A stretch of 64,000 bases of DNA from the NCBI RefSeq assembly GCF_017591425.1, contig NW_024466004.1, positions 35,466,501 to 35,530,500 of the forward strand, given 5' to 3'. Made by a program: the position numbers and the translations under genes. The notes beneath the pieces were generated by a model. It ran no database searches. It worked only from the letters and a program-made list of their open reading frames with translations, and was not told the DNA's origin. Below, one piece after another: positions 1 through 13,329 of the stretch; the first letter of the stretch is position 1, and every line of letters begins with the position of its first letter. This DNA comes from Ochotona curzoniae (Eukaryota; Chordata; Mammalia; Lagomorpha; Ochotonidae).

Positions 1-549
1 CCTAGAAGACACTATCTTAAACTAATGATCAAATATGTCTGGTTACTTCCTAATATACTGAGAAGGCGACATCACCATCATGATATTCTTGCCATGTGTG
101 CTGACCCTGAGTGCAATTTGGAGAATATATCAAATGATGCTAGATAAAGATATATCCTACAAAATATCCAGCCAGAGTCTAGTAAAAGGATCCAAGTCAC
201 CAATGACAAAGAAAGACCAAGCAATTGTCTCTGGAGATAATTAAAGATACATGCCTTTAATATATAAAAGGCAATATATATAATTCTCATCCAGCTAATT
301 AACATTAGTGAGAAATTATTGGCATTTCAATCAAGTCTGTAAATATTATAGCAATGTTAATTTTCTAATTCAGATAAGTATACCATACCTTTGTACTACA
401 ATGCCCAAAACCTATCAACACATTGCCTTCTGTGGTATAAGACTTCCTAAATGTCATTCAACTAAAGGTTTTAGGATGGGGAGAAGATGATCCTGGATTA
501 TCTAACTGGGTCCAAACGAATCACAAGAGCCCTTCAAAGACAAAGGTAA
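1..549. other. Unassigned AT-rich intergenic sequence
   Basis: No repeat family, exon or RNA gene is recognised. Small open frames on both strands show no domain or codon bias and are read as chance frames. Confidence 0.5.
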
Positions 550-565
550 GAAAATCGGAAGCAGA

Positions 566-876
566 GCCTGGCGTGTAACGTAGCGACTAAAGTCCTCACC
601 TTCTATGCGCCGAAATCCCATATGGGCTCCAGTTCGTATCCCAGCGGCCCCACTTCTGATCCAGCTCTCTGTCTGTGGCCTGGGAAAGTAGTCAAGGATT
701 GGCCAAAGCCTTAAACCCTGAAACCCATGTGGGAGACCTGGAAGAGACTCCAGGCTCCTGGCTTCAGATTGGCTCAGTTCCGGCCATTGCAGTCATTTGG
801 GAAGTGAATCAGCAGATGAAAGATTTTCCTCTCTGTCTCTCATCCTCTCTGTATATCTGACTTTTCAAAACAAGAA
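566..876 (+). mobile_element. CSINE (tRNA-derived lagomorph SINE)
   Basis: The copy begins with the GCCTGGCG head, contains the 'cccatatggg' block near 617, the 'ggcctgggaaag' block near 677 and the CTCTGTCTCTC pyrimidine region, and ends 'tatctgacttttc' plus an A-rich tail. A likely target-site duplication is 'aaaatcggaagcaga' at 551-565 against 'aaaatggaggcaga' near 877-891. The 4-base indels and many substitutions indicate a middle-aged copy. A 104-codon frame running through its tail is not a gene. Confidence 0.9.
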
Positions 877-891
877 AAAAATGGAGGCAGA

Positions 892-3127
892 AGGAGGTCA
901 TGATTCAGGAGCAGGAATTGGAGTGAGGTATTTTGAAAATGGAGGAAGAAATCAAGGGTTAAAGAATGAGTACAGCTTTCAGAAACTAGTAATGACAAAG
1001 AAACAAATTTTTCTGGGACCATCCAGAATATGCTGTGCCTGTACTGTGCTTTTGCACTCGGACCCACAAAACTATAAGAAATTTTTCTGTTTTAAACCAC
1101 TGCATTTGTAGTCATTTTTATGGCAACATTTGGAAATGAATGCAATCCCTCTTACCTTCCCTGGGGCTCATTTTAGGTGCCCCTTTATCGGAGTCATATT
1201 AAAACCTCTTACCAAACCTCTCTGCTTGTATTTTCCTTTTAACAAAATAATGCCAAATTTATTTCCTTAAAGTCTAGGCTGACCATACCACTCCTCTGAA
1301 GTAAAGCTGTTCAGGAATTCCTGATACTTACTGGAAAAAAAAAAGGCAAAAGAAGAGAAATAATTCCATGTGAGTGGGCATTTTTTCCACGGCAGCTTTG
1401 AAGGATAAAATAATTTAGTCCCTGTCACCCATATGAGAGAACTGAATTGAGTTCCCATCCCTCAGCTATGGCCCTGGTCCAAATGCTCCAGAGGTAAGGG
1501 CAGTTGGAAACAAATCCATGGATAGGAGAAATCTCCGATTCCATCTACCTACCTATCTATCCTTCCCTCTTTTCTCTCTAATGAGCAAATAAATTAACAA
1601 TTTGAAAATTCAGATTTACTGAACTTTGATTTGTCTTAATGTATTTTTTTTTCAGCAAAGTAAATTTTCTTAGTCACATTTTTTCAGGACTCTTTACACT
1701 TCAGAATGCCAGTTTTTTGTTTGTTCATTTTCTTTAAATCTGGGTTATGTCCCTCCATTTGTCTCTCCAGTGAAATCTTGGTGGTGTTGTCTCTGTATTC
1801 TAAAACACTAACGTAATGAGTTGTTCAAGACCAGGGTCAAAGTAAAGGATCCCCAAATCTAACAGTTGCAATACCTGAGCATTGAAACAAATAATGCTAT
1901 ACCAGATGGGTTTTCCATCTGAAGATTTGACTTATGATGCCGTGGATTTGCATGCATGTAGGAGTCAGATGCAGGAAGCCCTTGAGCCAGGTAAGGTATA
2001 TAAAACATAATCCTAGAAGAAGACTAAAACTAATAAGAAATGAAATTGCAGATTTTACAATGTAATGGTTAGGAGGCTCTTTGTTCAACCTTTCTAGTTC
2101 AAATTCAGGATCCATCACTAGGTCATTTTAATTCCATAGCTGAAATCACTATAGATTCAGATAACTAGCCTTGTTTGGGATATTTAGTTATTCCAATAAA
2201 ATCTGATTATTGCACTTGGTTCCTTAAATAAGCTCTTCTGATCAAAATAAAGTATACTGGCATGCAGTGTGGTCTTCATAATAAATTGATATTTGAGTTC
2301 TTATATCAGTCTTTTAAACCACAATTTAGTTAAAGCTCAAAATCATATAAACTAGAGAAACCAAAAGCATTTGTTATTGTCTCTAGCTGATGAAAAAAAT
2401 TCTACACACTCTACATACAAAATATTTAGACTAGTTGTCTGTTATGACCAGATTTACCAGACTGTTGCTCAACTATTCAAAGTAATTTTCATAGACAGCC
2501 TCCATGTGCACCTGGCATTGTCTCTAGAAGAGCTGGGCAACTGCTCCATTGAAAACAGTAACAGCTGTGAAGCTTACATCATTTCATGCTTTAGTAAGGG
2601 AATAACATGGAGTGCAAGCAGCAGACTGGAAATTCTTTTTTGGACAATGCTTGTTGAGAACATAGAACAGCTAAAGTTCACATGTTAGTTGAATCCTTCA
2701 AACCATTCAAATAAAGAAGCCAGGGTCTCCATCAGAGAAATGTGATCAACAGTTTCACAGTGTTGCCAAGAACATGCTAGCTTGGCAAACAGCTTTGAAT
2801 CCCTTAAATCTTATGCCTAAATGAAGAATCTTTAAGCATTTAGTCTTATTCACAATTTTTTAATAATCTGGTAGTAAGGACTGGTAATTAATGTGCCTAT
2901 GAACACTTCTGGATGGATTCTTTTCCTATTATTTTTATTCAGATTCTCTCGTTGATAAATGATTGCAGAATCAAATAAAGTCTCAACCCCCAATAATATA
3001 TCTAGCAAGAAACTAGAACAAACCTGTGCTTCTTTGAATGATTTCCCATTTTAATACAGAAGCATCCCATTGCAAATGAGTATAGTCAATCACATGAAAT
3101 CAAATTCATAAAACCTCAGACTTGGGT
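892..3127. other. Unassigned intergenic sequence, possible MaLR trace
   Basis: About 2.2 kb without a recognised gene. Bases ~1060-1125 ('ctataagaaatttttctg' followed by 'ggtcattttta'-like text) resemble the 3' end of an ancient mammalian MaLR-type LTR, but too weakly to call. The 105-codon plus-strand frame at 2371-2688 has no recognisable domain and no splice-site context. Confidence 0.4.
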
Positions 3128-3472
3128 TCAGCTTTTTGAGATAGTGAAGAAAGCCAACAGCTGTAGCACTGGAATCCCATGTGTACATTGGCTCATGTTC
3201 CTGCTCCACTTCTGACTCAGTGCCCTACAAATCACCTGAAAAAAGCAATGAACGAAGATAGTTACTGTGTCTGAGTTCCTGCCACCCATTTGGGAGACAT
3301 GGAAGAAATTTCTAGTTCCCGGCTTCATCCTGGCCCAGCACTGGCTGTTGTGACCACCTGTGCAGTGAACTAGTTAATGAATGATCTCTCTCTTTCTCTC
3401 TCTCTCTTTTCCTATCATCTCTCCCTCGCCTCTGTAACTCTGATTTTCAAATAAATAAAGAAATATTTTTAA
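3128..3472 (+). mobile_element. Old CSINE copy
   Basis: A diverged C-repeat: a degraded tRNA-like head, 'tgctccacttctgactca', 'tttgggagacatggaagaa', a (TC)n run at 3387-3412 and the 'ctctgattttcaaataaataa' tail. The long TC tract and the AAATAAATAAA tail are typical of older CSINE subfamilies shared with rabbit. The orientation is set by the A-rich tail at the right. Confidence 0.8.
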
Positions 3473-6400
3473 GGTTAGACTTCTCAAAGAATACTCAACT
3501 CAGAAACCTTCAGAAGTAATGGAAGCTGACAAATTCAACAAGTCCTCTGGCTGACCTTTAAATACTCTTGATGAAGAAAAGGGCAGCTCATTTCAGGAGG
3601 AGAAAGAAATGCTCACCTACATCAAAAAACTTGGCAAGCAGCAAGCACCGAACCAGGTCCTCTAACCCAAATGAACTTCAGATCATCAGTCAGAAATCCT
3701 ACATTTCTGTTACCTTTGGATTTGAAAGCTGGAAACCTGTTTAAAACTAAAATGCCCTTCAGATCAGCAATGTTATTATATATATTGTATATATATCATT
3801 TGGATCTTTATTGAAAACATGACTTAAAATTCTCTCTAATCTACCATAACTTTATTTTCCTCTCTAAAAATCAGTGGATTCTTTAACATATGTCTCTAGC
3901 ATAGAATCCCAATATTTTATAATATGTTCCTTCCTAGTTTGTTCTTAACATGCTTTCTTCTTTCTTGTTTGTAAGTTTCATTTAGTAAATCTGATTACAA
4001 AAGTAATATATGGTTATTACAGAAAAATTGAAAGCTAAAAGGAAGCTAAATATAAACATAGAAATCAACGCCAGAAACAACCAGCATTATTCAAACTTAA
4101 TTTTATTTAATGACAGTTGCTTTTTTCTGCATATACTAGTCCCATGATCTTTTTCCTTTTTATCCTTTTTCTGCATTAGCTCATTGCTCTGAGTCCATCT
4201 TCAAATCTTCATCTAGAAATTCATGATAATGAGATCATATTGAAACCATTTTTATCTACAACTTATTGAAGACCACTACAGGAGGGTTTACCATCTTTAT
4301 GTTAACCAATAGGTTCCGTTTGCGTTGGTTTTTTTTCTTCTGCCATTTAATCAGGGGCATTTATTGCCTCAGGATATGCTTGCTACACCAAAAACAGGGT
4401 GAAGGAAAGTCAGATTCTTGACTCTTGATTTTTGAAACCCCTAATCTGTGAGGACTCATGACATAAAGCTTTTAACATAAAATGGAGACCCAGATGAACA
4501 TATTAATAGAGTGACTCATTCCTATTTTCCCAGAATTATTCTGATTTAAAATGTAAAAATTCCATGTCCCAAGAATATCTGCTGTTATATCCCCCATTGA
4601 GAATATTTTTCACCCCAGCAAAAGTCAGCTCTTCTTGTTCCTTGTTGAGTATTTGATAGCCACATAGGGCAAGAGCTTTACAAAATAGCTACTGAGGGAG
4701 GGTGCTGTGTGTGCCAGCTGTTGCCTGAATGATACAATGGCTGTTAGCTAGAACACAGCCTATAAGTCAAGATATAGAGGAGACAATATTCTGAATATCC
4801 AAATTTCTTACTTAGAAACAAAAAGTGAGACTGTTGGGAAATATGAGATCTGTGGAGGAACTAGAGACAGACACATCAGTACAGGAGTCAATCCTGCTGC
4901 GGTACGAGTCCAGGACAGTGAGCAGATGTTATCACTGCCTCCAACCACAACCAGTAGCCTACAATCGGGGGGTCTAGACTTTGAAATGACTTGGCACACT
5001 CATCAGACCCAAATGGCATCTCCTCATTTTATAAGGAACAGTAGTCCAGACGCCCAGAAGGAGGATAACTATACTGAAGATCATTTGCTTAGCTCTAGAT
5101 TCTGGATTCAAAATAAAATTCTGCACTGGTCATGGCCAATAATTGAAATAGTATAAATTACTACTACAGGCCTTAGTTTATGGTTTTAAACAGAAATATT
5201 AACAAAATTCCAGGAACTCCAAGCTAACAAACAAGACCACTGCTATTCTATGAAAGCTGACAAAAGGCATGGCACTGCAGATTTGGAAACAGGATGCTTT
5301 CCTACTTATAGTAAAAGCAGTTGTCAGAGCTTCAGGGTCACTTGCTTCACATCCCTGTGCCCTGCAGACTTCATTGGGCCATCCCCTTCTGGATGCCTTG
5401 CCAACAAAATGAGTCGTGGCCACAGGCTAAACACAGAACTTAAAGGTTCACCACTTTTTTTTTTTAAATTTACTATCTTTGTAAGCTGTAGATGCAAGCC
5501 TGCCTTTAGTCTGAAGGGAGAAATTTTTTCATCTCTCAATCTCTCAAGGTTGCTTGCTGCAAACACAACTCTGTGACAGAGTCTGGTAAAGAGTCATCAG
5601 GGCCTTGTGTTCTGAAGTCAGCAAGGACGCTCAGGGCCCATAACAAATTGCCTCAACCAACAACTACCATTTAAGCTAAATGGAGAAACAAACCTAGGGG
5701 GTTACATGGCATAATATCACCCATCAGTTTTCCATTTTTTGCAAAACTGTAATATAAGAAATGAAATGTTCTCCCAACACCATGCTACTTTACTGTTATG
5801 TACTTCTGCGGCCATTTATTTTACATCTTAGATTAAAATGCAACTGCTAAATCAGGGTGATGTTCCAAATAGCCAACACAGGCATCAAAAGATCAAAACA
5901 GAAGTCAGCAATAAATAATGAGTAGACTGCATGGTTGTACCAGCCATTAAGATCTGCTAAGATCTACCAAGACAGAATTCATGCTTAACTTAGGTTATAG
6001 AAGTTGGACACTAAGAATGTGATAGCACATATTTAAAACGGAAAGTACTTGCCAAAGGATGAAGCTGACCAGTGAATCCCATTAGTGATCACAGTGCTGG
6101 TCTGTTCAATCTAACACAATTAGAAGTAAACGCAGAAAATAACTTTATGGCTCCAAAAAGCTGTTATTATTTCCTCCATTTTCTAATGAATATGAAGAAA
6201 ACTGTATGTACAGAAATTAGCCTGTTTGGAAGATCAGGATAATGTATGACTTCAGCTAAAAGAAATTTTCAAGGGAGCAGCTATTAGAGAGAGGTCAAGG
6301 AACTCTTCAATTAAAAAAAAAAGAAAACCAATTTGGGGGCATGTTTTAATGGTCTTAAGGAAGTGTTATGAGTGCCTAACACTCTGGGGGCCATCCCGTG

Positions 6401-6885
6401 GCACTTAAGATGCGTCTTTTACATATTATCAGTGAAATATGTCTGCTTCATCTCTCTAGGAGGTAAAATATAAGTGACAATGAATGTTTTTTCAAAGAAA
6501 TTATGTTATTTTCACTATCATTTGGAAGAAATGTAAGGCTCAGGCAGGCCTCACAGACACTCACTCAGCCAGCAACATTTCCAAAAGAAAGTTCTGCTTC
6601 TTTTCCTTCATCCTTTCAAAAAAAATGGGATTTCTAGCCCCCTGGAAATTATACCCAGGAACATCCTAGTTCATGGTTAAATGACATCCCAAGGAGAAAT
6701 ACAACTGTTTTAGTCTCCATAGGAATGAGATTACATGTTGCACATCTTTCTGTGTCTGGCTTATTCTGAATTGTTTTAGTTTAAATTGCACATTATAGAA
6801 ATGTAAAATTATAGGGGGAGTCCTGTAATCTCTGCTGTATTATAGATTGTAAACTTCTTAGCCAGTGCTGGTCAACTACAAAGTA
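3473..6885. other. Unassigned intergenic sequence
   Basis: Around 3.4 kb of AT-rich sequence. Bases ~3985-4300 have the look of an ancient interspersed repeat, but I cannot name the family. The 108-codon frame at 5250-5576 (+) and its 80-codon antisense partner overlap each other, contain a homopolymer T run, and have no recognisable fold, so neither is called. Confidence 0.45.
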
Positions 6886-7600
6886 AAGCAGCTTATTAGC
6901 TTCCTGTGGATACATAACAAACGACCACAAACTTGGCAGCTCAAAAGAAATATTTACATATCCCGTCACAAAACAGAATCTATTTAAAACGTCTGCTTAT
7001 ATCTCCCTGATAGGCAAAATGACAGAGATCTTCGTATGTTGATTTATTCCTCACTGTTTCAAATGATAGGTAGTTGGGGCCACGGGGGACTCAGAGCCAG
7101 GAACCTGTAATTCTATTGGGGTCTCCCACATGACTGGCAGGGGTCCAACCTCTGATCCATCATCCATTTCTCTCAGGATATATTCACAGGAAACTGGATC
7201 AGAAGTAGGACAGCTGGAACCAAACCAACACTCTGATATGGAATAAAAGGTAGCAATTTAAACTTCTGTGTTACATCACCCTCCCATGTTCTATCATAGA
7301 AATAAAACTTGAAAGTGTTGGCAAGGTTGAACTGCTTGCAAAAACCAGGAGGGAATCCTTCCCTGCATCTTTTAGGAAGCATTATTAACTACAGGTGTTT
7401 CTTACCTTGTAGCTTCATAATTCCTCTCTTTACTGCCCCCTTCATGTGACCTGCACCTCTGCATTCATGTCTTCTGCTACAAGAAAAATTAATATAGGAA
7501 CCACTCAGACCACCCAGAAGGATCCCCTCTTAAGACTGTCAAATTAATCACATCATTTTTAAGAGTAAGGTCTCATTTGTAGGTTCTAGGGCTTGAGATG
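6886..7600. repeat. Possible ancient LTR-like repeat, interrupted by an old SINE
   Basis: Bases ~6895-6955 ('ggatacataacaaacgacca' then 'aacttggcagctcaaaagaaat') and ~7510-7600 ('taatcacatcattttt', 'ggttctagggcttgagatgt') match the two ends of a mammal-wide repeat in which those phrases occur in that order. The middle is taken by an old CSINE. I cannot settle the family name (MaLR-type is my best guess). No coding part is present. Confidence 0.35.
7015..7245 (-). mobile_element. Old CSINE copy
   Basis: Minus-strand C-repeat remnant: 'gccaggaacctgtaattc', 'gggtctcccacatgactggcag' and 'ggaaactggatcagaagtag' are the reverse complements of the standard CSINE blocks. It lacks a clear A-rich tail and is heavily mutated, so it is older than the copies that carry visible target-site duplications. 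Confidence 0.65.
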
Positions 7601-7714
7601 TTGATATATATATATGCATATAGTATTTTAAAATTTTACTTCTTTAAGAGACAAGAGAATAAAACAGAGAGAGAAGGGGTTACCTTCTGTTGGTTAAGAA
7701 ATAGTAGTTTCTAG

Positions 7715-8190
<476 letters not shown>

Positions 8191-8589
8191 GGTTTCCAAG
8201 GGCTGCAACAGGGAACTGGGAACTTGATCCAGGCTTCCCACATGGGTGTTAGAAACCCAATTACTTAAGCAATTACTACTACTTCCCGGGATGTGAATTA
8301 GCAGGAATTTGGAACCAGGAACTTGACACAGGAATCAAACACAGGCACTTCCATGAAGGATGCCCTCCTGACAATTAAACCACTTAGCTAGATGCCCACC
8401 CAATGTGAGTATATCTTTTAACAGGCCACCATCAACCCACTGAATTATGGTTAGATAACTTTGAAGTGTCTTCTCTTAGTATTTGAAAATAACTAATGAA
8501 AGCAATACAAAACTATAACAAGTGTTAAACAAAGACTCTGTAAGGGCAGGAATTTTTATGCTTTGTTATTACTCCTCCTACTACATCCT

Positions 8590-8692
8590 GCTATGTTTGA
8601 ATTGTCCCTTCCAAAATTCATGTGTTTCAGATGTGATATTAACAGGTTGATCCTTTGAGGAATTATTAGACCACGAATTTATTGTTAAAAAT
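8590..8692 (+). repeat. MaLR-type LTR fragment
   Basis: 'tttgaattgtcccttcc' followed by 'aaaattcatgtgttt', 'gatgtgatattaacaggt' and 'tgaggaattattagacca' follows the order of motifs at the 5' end of MST/MLT-type LTRs of the ERVL-MaLR group. Only about 100 bases remain, with no internal or coding sequence. Confidence 0.5.
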
Positions 8693-8693
8693 T

Positions 8694-9001
8694 AAGGTAG
8701 ATTCTCAGCTTTGTAGTTAAAACACCCGTTAATATGCCTGTGTCCCATACCAGAGAACCTGGGTTCAGTGCCTTCCTCCAGCTTCCAGCCTCAGCTCATG
8801 GTAATGAGCAGTAAGAGAAGCAGCAGTGATAACTGAAGCTCAACTAAATGTGTTCATGCTACTTTGTGAGAGACCTTCATTGGATTTCTGTATTCTAGTT
8901 TTGGCTCAGACTAATCCCAGCCTTCGAAGGCATTTGGGGAATAAATCAGCCAATGGGCTCTCTCTGTCTTTCCGTGTGTGTGTGAGAGAGAGAGAGAGAG
9001 T

Positions 9002-9033
<32 letters not shown>

Positions 9034-9035
9034 TC
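8694..9035 (+). mobile_element. Old CSINE with (GA)n tail region
   Basis: Diverged C-repeat: head 'ctcagctttgtagttaaaac', then 'gagaacctgggttcagtgcc', the 'gtaagagaagcagcagtgat' block, 'ggcatttggggaataaatca' and a purine run at 8982-9030 (GAGA with TGAG interruptions). It is placed on the plus strand by this order. Confidence 0.75.
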
Positions 9036-9232
9036 AAACAAAAAGAAGAGTAAAAAGTATCAATATCACAATTAAAGACAGGGGAGGAGTCCAGGGTAAG
9101 GATGCAATTATAACACAGAACAGTTGTAATGCTATGAACACTTGAACCAATCAGTCTTGCATGACAGAGAAGTATGAGAGGGATTAAAATAAGTCCATAA
9201 CATCATGGACTAAGTAAGAAATGAACTCGTAT

Positions 9233-9563
9233 TTTTTTAAAGATTTATTTTATTGTTATTGCAAAGTCAGATATACAGAGAGGGAAGAGAGACAGAGAAG
9301 ACGGTCCTCCATCTGCTGGTTCACAGCAGCTGCAATGGCTGCAGCTGCTGTGCCAATCCGAATGAGGAGGAATGAGGAGCCTCCTCTAGGTCTCCCATGC
9401 GGGTGCAGGGTCCCAAAGCTTTGGGCCTTTCTTGACTGCCTTCCAAGGCCACAAGCAGGGAGTTAGATAGAAAGCAGGACTGCCGGGATTAAAACCGGCA
9501 GCCATATGGGATCCCAGCATATGCAAGGCGAGGACTTTAGTCACTAGGCCATCACATCAACCC
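9233..9563 (-). mobile_element. CSINE
   Basis: Minus-strand copy with T-rich tail at left, 'aaagtcagatatacagagag', 'tctcccatgcgggtgcaggg', 'aaggccacaagcagggag' and the tRNA-like head reversed at the right ('aaggcgaggactttagtcac'). A short internal duplication 'aatgaggag' occurs near 9362-9379. The 81-codon plus-strand frame inside is not a gene. Confidence 0.92.
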
Positions 9564-9675
9564 TAAAAACTTCTATTTTAGCACATGAAAATATGAGAAG
9601 TCTTCAGAAAGCTCACAGAAAATAAGTACTTTTACAAAAAAAAAAACCCTACAGACTTCAACAAATGTTTTGCAT

Positions 9676-9957
9676 TGGAGCTGGTATGTTAAACCACCTG
9701 CCACACTACACACAGACTCTCAAAGGAAGAATGCTACTTTGAATTCCAGATACTCCACTTTTGATCTAACTTCCTGCCAGTGCACGTGGGAAGGCAGCAG
9801 ATGACCACAAGTACTTGGGCTCTGCTATGTGGTAGACCTACATGCGTCTGGCTTTGGCCTGGACCAGGCCTTGTTATTTTATTGCCATTTGGTGAGTGAA
9901 GCAACAGAAAAAACATCTCTCTTCTCACCCTTCCTTCCAAATAAATACATCCTTAAA
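9676..9957 (+). mobile_element. Old CSINE copy
   Basis: Motifs in order: 'ggtatgttaaaccacctgcc', 'ccacttttgatctaacttcc', 'gacctacatgcgtctggc', 'ggtgagtgaagcaacag' and a tail 'ccttccaaataaatacatcc'. Heavily substituted, with no target-site duplication visible. Confidence 0.7.
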
Positions 9958-10124
9958 AATGCAATTCGGTTGCAACTTTTGAAATTTGAATACTTAACCA
10001 TAGATACTAATGGTTATCCTCCCTAATAAAACTTACGCATGGACTGTATCCAGTCACACAAAGCATGACAGGCAGGCAAGTGCTGGTAATGAACACATGT
10101 TTTGCAGCACAATGTCCCAAATGT

Positions 10125-10205
10125 TTCCTTCATAATTATTCCTGTCTCAAAGGGTTATTCTGAGAACTGAATAGTATATGCAAAGTACTTAGCCAAAGAT
10201 AGACT
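10125..10205 (+). repeat. Probable MIR fragment
   Basis: 'tctcaaagggttattctg' followed by 'agaactgaatagtatatg' and 'caaagtacttag' matches the 3' half of the mammal-wide MIR SINE in order, though each block is diverged. The 5' half is not recognisable. Confidence 0.4.
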
Positions 10206-10659
10206 CATTTTCAGAGAATAGCAAGAGCTGTTCTTGTTAGTGAGACTCATCTCTCTACTGTTCAATTGCTTTCCTTAGAGATGCAGGGGATGTGTGGACA
10301 TTGGAGGTTATGCTGTTGCTAGGAAATCTGTTTCATTTCTTAAATTTTTCATTATTTATTATTATTTTACACTACAGTCCCATGGGCTCTGGGATCTCCA
10401 TCACCCCTTCATCAATCCCTCCCCCACACTGATTTCCCTATATTATTACAATAGTATAGTTTTTCATAAAAAGTCCTAAGTCCATCATTGCAGGCACAGA
10501 CAACAGCAAAGTCCAGCATCTTATTGTCAAAATATACTTAACAATTTCATTGGGAGTCCATCTTTGATCTAGAAGTAGAGATGCATACTGCATTACATCT
10601 TCACATCTGGATATGATAGTCTCCTTTACACAGTTACTATACATCTCCTTAAAAGCCAC

Positions 10660-10910
10660 AGAACAAAATCAACAACAGGAAAAAAATAGAAATTTACAAC
10701 ACCATGAAGTTAAACAACATGCTACTGAATAACTCATATGTCACTGAAGAAATGAAAATCAAGAACCACTTGAAGAAAATGACGCTACCATATGACCTAT
10801 GAGTCAGTGAGGAACTTAATATGAGGAAAAAAACTGTTTGAAGAGATGAAAATAAAAACTCTAACACATCAAAATCCATGAAATATAGTTTCCACTGATC
10901 TTTTTTCATA
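10660..10910 (+). repeat. Antisense ORF2-like module inside the L1 3' region
   Basis: Read on the plus strand, opposite to the host L1, this stretch has 'gaagttaaacaacatgctac', 'tgaataactcatatgtcac' and 'gaagaaatgaaaatcaag'. That is the sense text of L1 ORF2 just after the endonuclease. It joins the ordinary 3'UTR at ~10660 and ORF2 3' text at ~10910. The plus-strand L1 at 58.4-61.6 kb carries the same module with the same two joints. Confidence 0.75.
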
Positions 10911-10919
10911 TGTCTATTA

Positions 10920-13250
10920 GCCATTTGAATTTGTCCTTTTGAAAAATGTCTTCATTTCCTATGCCAATTTTTTCATTGTTTTCCTAAATGTTTTGTAATT
11001 TTCATCATAGTGGACTTTCATACCTTTGGTTAGATTAATTCCAAGGTATATAAGCTTCATCTGGTGGTATAAATTGTACTTGTAATTTCTTTCTCATCCA
11101 GGGAATTGTTTACGAATACTAGCACCATGAATTTGCATTCACTAATTTTGTATCCTGCTATGCTACCCTGCCAAAGTTACATGAGTTCCAGTAGACTCTT
11201 GAGTCAATTTTTAATTCTATGTAGAGAATCATATTATCTGCCAACAGGGATGATTTCATTTACTCATTTCTGATATGAATTCCTTCAATTTGTTTTTCTT
11301 GTCTAATAGCTCTGGCAAGGACTTTCAATACTATATTGCATAGCAATGGTGAAAGTGTACATCCTTATCTAGTTCCAGGTATTGGAAAAACTTTCAGTCT
11401 TTCACCATTTAGTATGATGCTGGCATTGGGTTTTTCCTATATTGGTTTGACAGTGTTATAGACTGTTCCTTCCATGATTATCTTGCTTATAGCTTTTAGC
11501 ATGAGATAGAGTTAGATTTTGTCAAATGCCTTCTCTGCATCTATTGAGATGATCATATGGTTTTTATTTTTCAATTTGTTGTCATGTTGTATCACATTTA
11601 TTGAGTTACAAATCTTAAACTATCCCTGCATGCCTGAGATTAATCCCACCTGGTCTGAGTGAATGATCTGCCTGATGTGCTGTTGCACCCTGTCAGCTAG
11701 AATTTTGTGGAGCATCTTTATGTCTATGTTCATCAGGGACATTGGTCTATAGTCTCTTATTTTGTTGTATCTTCTGGCTTTGGTATTAAGACAATTTTGA
11801 CTACAGAGAAAGAGTTTGGTAGAATTCCCTGCCTTTCTATTTTCTTTGGGAAAGCTTGTGGAGAATTGCTAAGTTCTTCTTGAAATATTTGGTAGAATTT
11901 AGCAGTGAAGCCATCTGATCCAGGGCTTTTCTTGGTTGGTAGGAATTAAATTACCGATTCAACCTCAGTCCACACTACAGATCTATTTAAATTATTAATT
12001 GCCTCATGATTCAATTTTAGTAGATTGTATGTGTCCAAAAATCTATCCATTTCTTCTAGGTCTTCTGATTTCTTAATATTCAGTTTATTGTAATAATTCT
12101 ATGTATGTCAAAGGTATCTATTGTTATATTTCGTTTCTCATCTCTGACCCTATTGACTTACATCTTCTCCTTTTTTTTTTTTTGCAGCTAGTTGGGAACC
12201 TATTTTGTTGATTTTCTCAAAAGGATCAGCTCTTTGAGTTACTGATTGTATGTATTGTTCTTTGATCTCTTTTTGGTTTATTTCCTCCCTTATTTTGGTT
12301 ATTTATTTTTTCCTGCTAATCTTAGGATTGTTTTGCTGTTGTTTTTCTAACTCCTTCAACAGTAAGTTTAGCTCATTTACTTGGTATTTTTCTAGTTTCT
12401 TAACACAGGCATTGATTGAGATGAACTTTCTCCTTAACACTGCCTTGATCGTATCCTATAAGTTTTGATATGTTATATTGATGCCTTCATTTGTTTCAAG
12501 CAATTCTTAAATTCCCCCTTTGGATTCTGCTCTAACCCATTGCTCATTTAGTAGCATATTGTTCAGTTTCCAGGTAATTTCAAGTCTTCCTGGATGTTTT
12601 AACTTATTGGTCTCCAGTTTCACCATGATGGTCTGAGAAGATGCATGGTATATTTTCAACTTTTTAAAATTTGCTGAGGCTGGTTTTGTGGCCTATAACA
12701 TGGTCAATCCTGGAGAAAGTTTCATGTACTGTTGGGGGAGAAAAGTTTATTCTCTGTCTGTAGGATGAAAGGCTTGGCAGGTATCAATTAAGTCCATTTG
12801 TTATAGTACCTGGTTGAGTTCTATTGTTTACTTGCTTGATTTCAGTCTCCTCGATAAGTCCATTCATGTTAATAGGGTCACTGTATTGGAGTTTATTCCT
12901 CCTTTTAAATCCATTAATATTTATTTCACATAGCTAGGAGTCCTGACTTTGGTATATACACATTTATTATGGTGATCTATTTTTGCTGTGCTGAATCCTC
13001 TGATCATTATGTGGTGTCCTTCTTCATCTATTTTAATATTTTCCATGTCAAAGTCAATATTATCTGATATATGAATGGCTATGCCACCTCACTTTCCCTT
13101 CCATTAGCCTGGAATATCCTAGTCCAGCCTTCCAGTTTCAGTTTCCAATGACTTTTGTTGATGAGATGTGCCTCCTATAGGCAAGAGACGGATATTATTT
13201 TTTTTAAATCCAGTCTAGCAATTGATGATGTTTCATTGATGAGTTTAAGC
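10920..13250 (-). pseudogene. L1 ORF2 remnant (endonuclease and reverse transcriptase)
   Basis: Reverse-complement reading gives the familiar L1 ORF2 order: the endonuclease start near 13160 (the 'cacatctcatcaacaaaag' region), the endonuclease-RT linker near 12400-12560, RT fingers and palm at 11300-11950, and an early break near 10930. The catalytic palm motif at 11227-11244 reads Leu-Ala-Asp-Asn-Met-Ile rather than Phe-Ala-Asp-Asp, so the second catalytic Asp is lost. Stops and frameshifts are frequent. ORF2 normally encodes about 1,275 residues; roughly the last third is missing here. Confidence 0.88.
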
Positions 13251-13329
13251 CATTTACATTCAGGGTTAATATAAATGGGTGGTAACTTGGTCCCGTCATT
13301 TTAGCAATGGGTTGTTCTTTGATTTAGTC

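Noticed and set aside
2371..2688. 105-codon plus-strand open frame
   Set aside because: No domain, no homolog recognised, no splice or promoter context; expected by chance at this length in 64 kb of six frames.
5250..5576. 108-codon plus-strand open frame with an 80-codon antisense partner
   Set aside because: Mutually overlapping frames, a T-homopolymer giving a Phe run, no recognisable motif.
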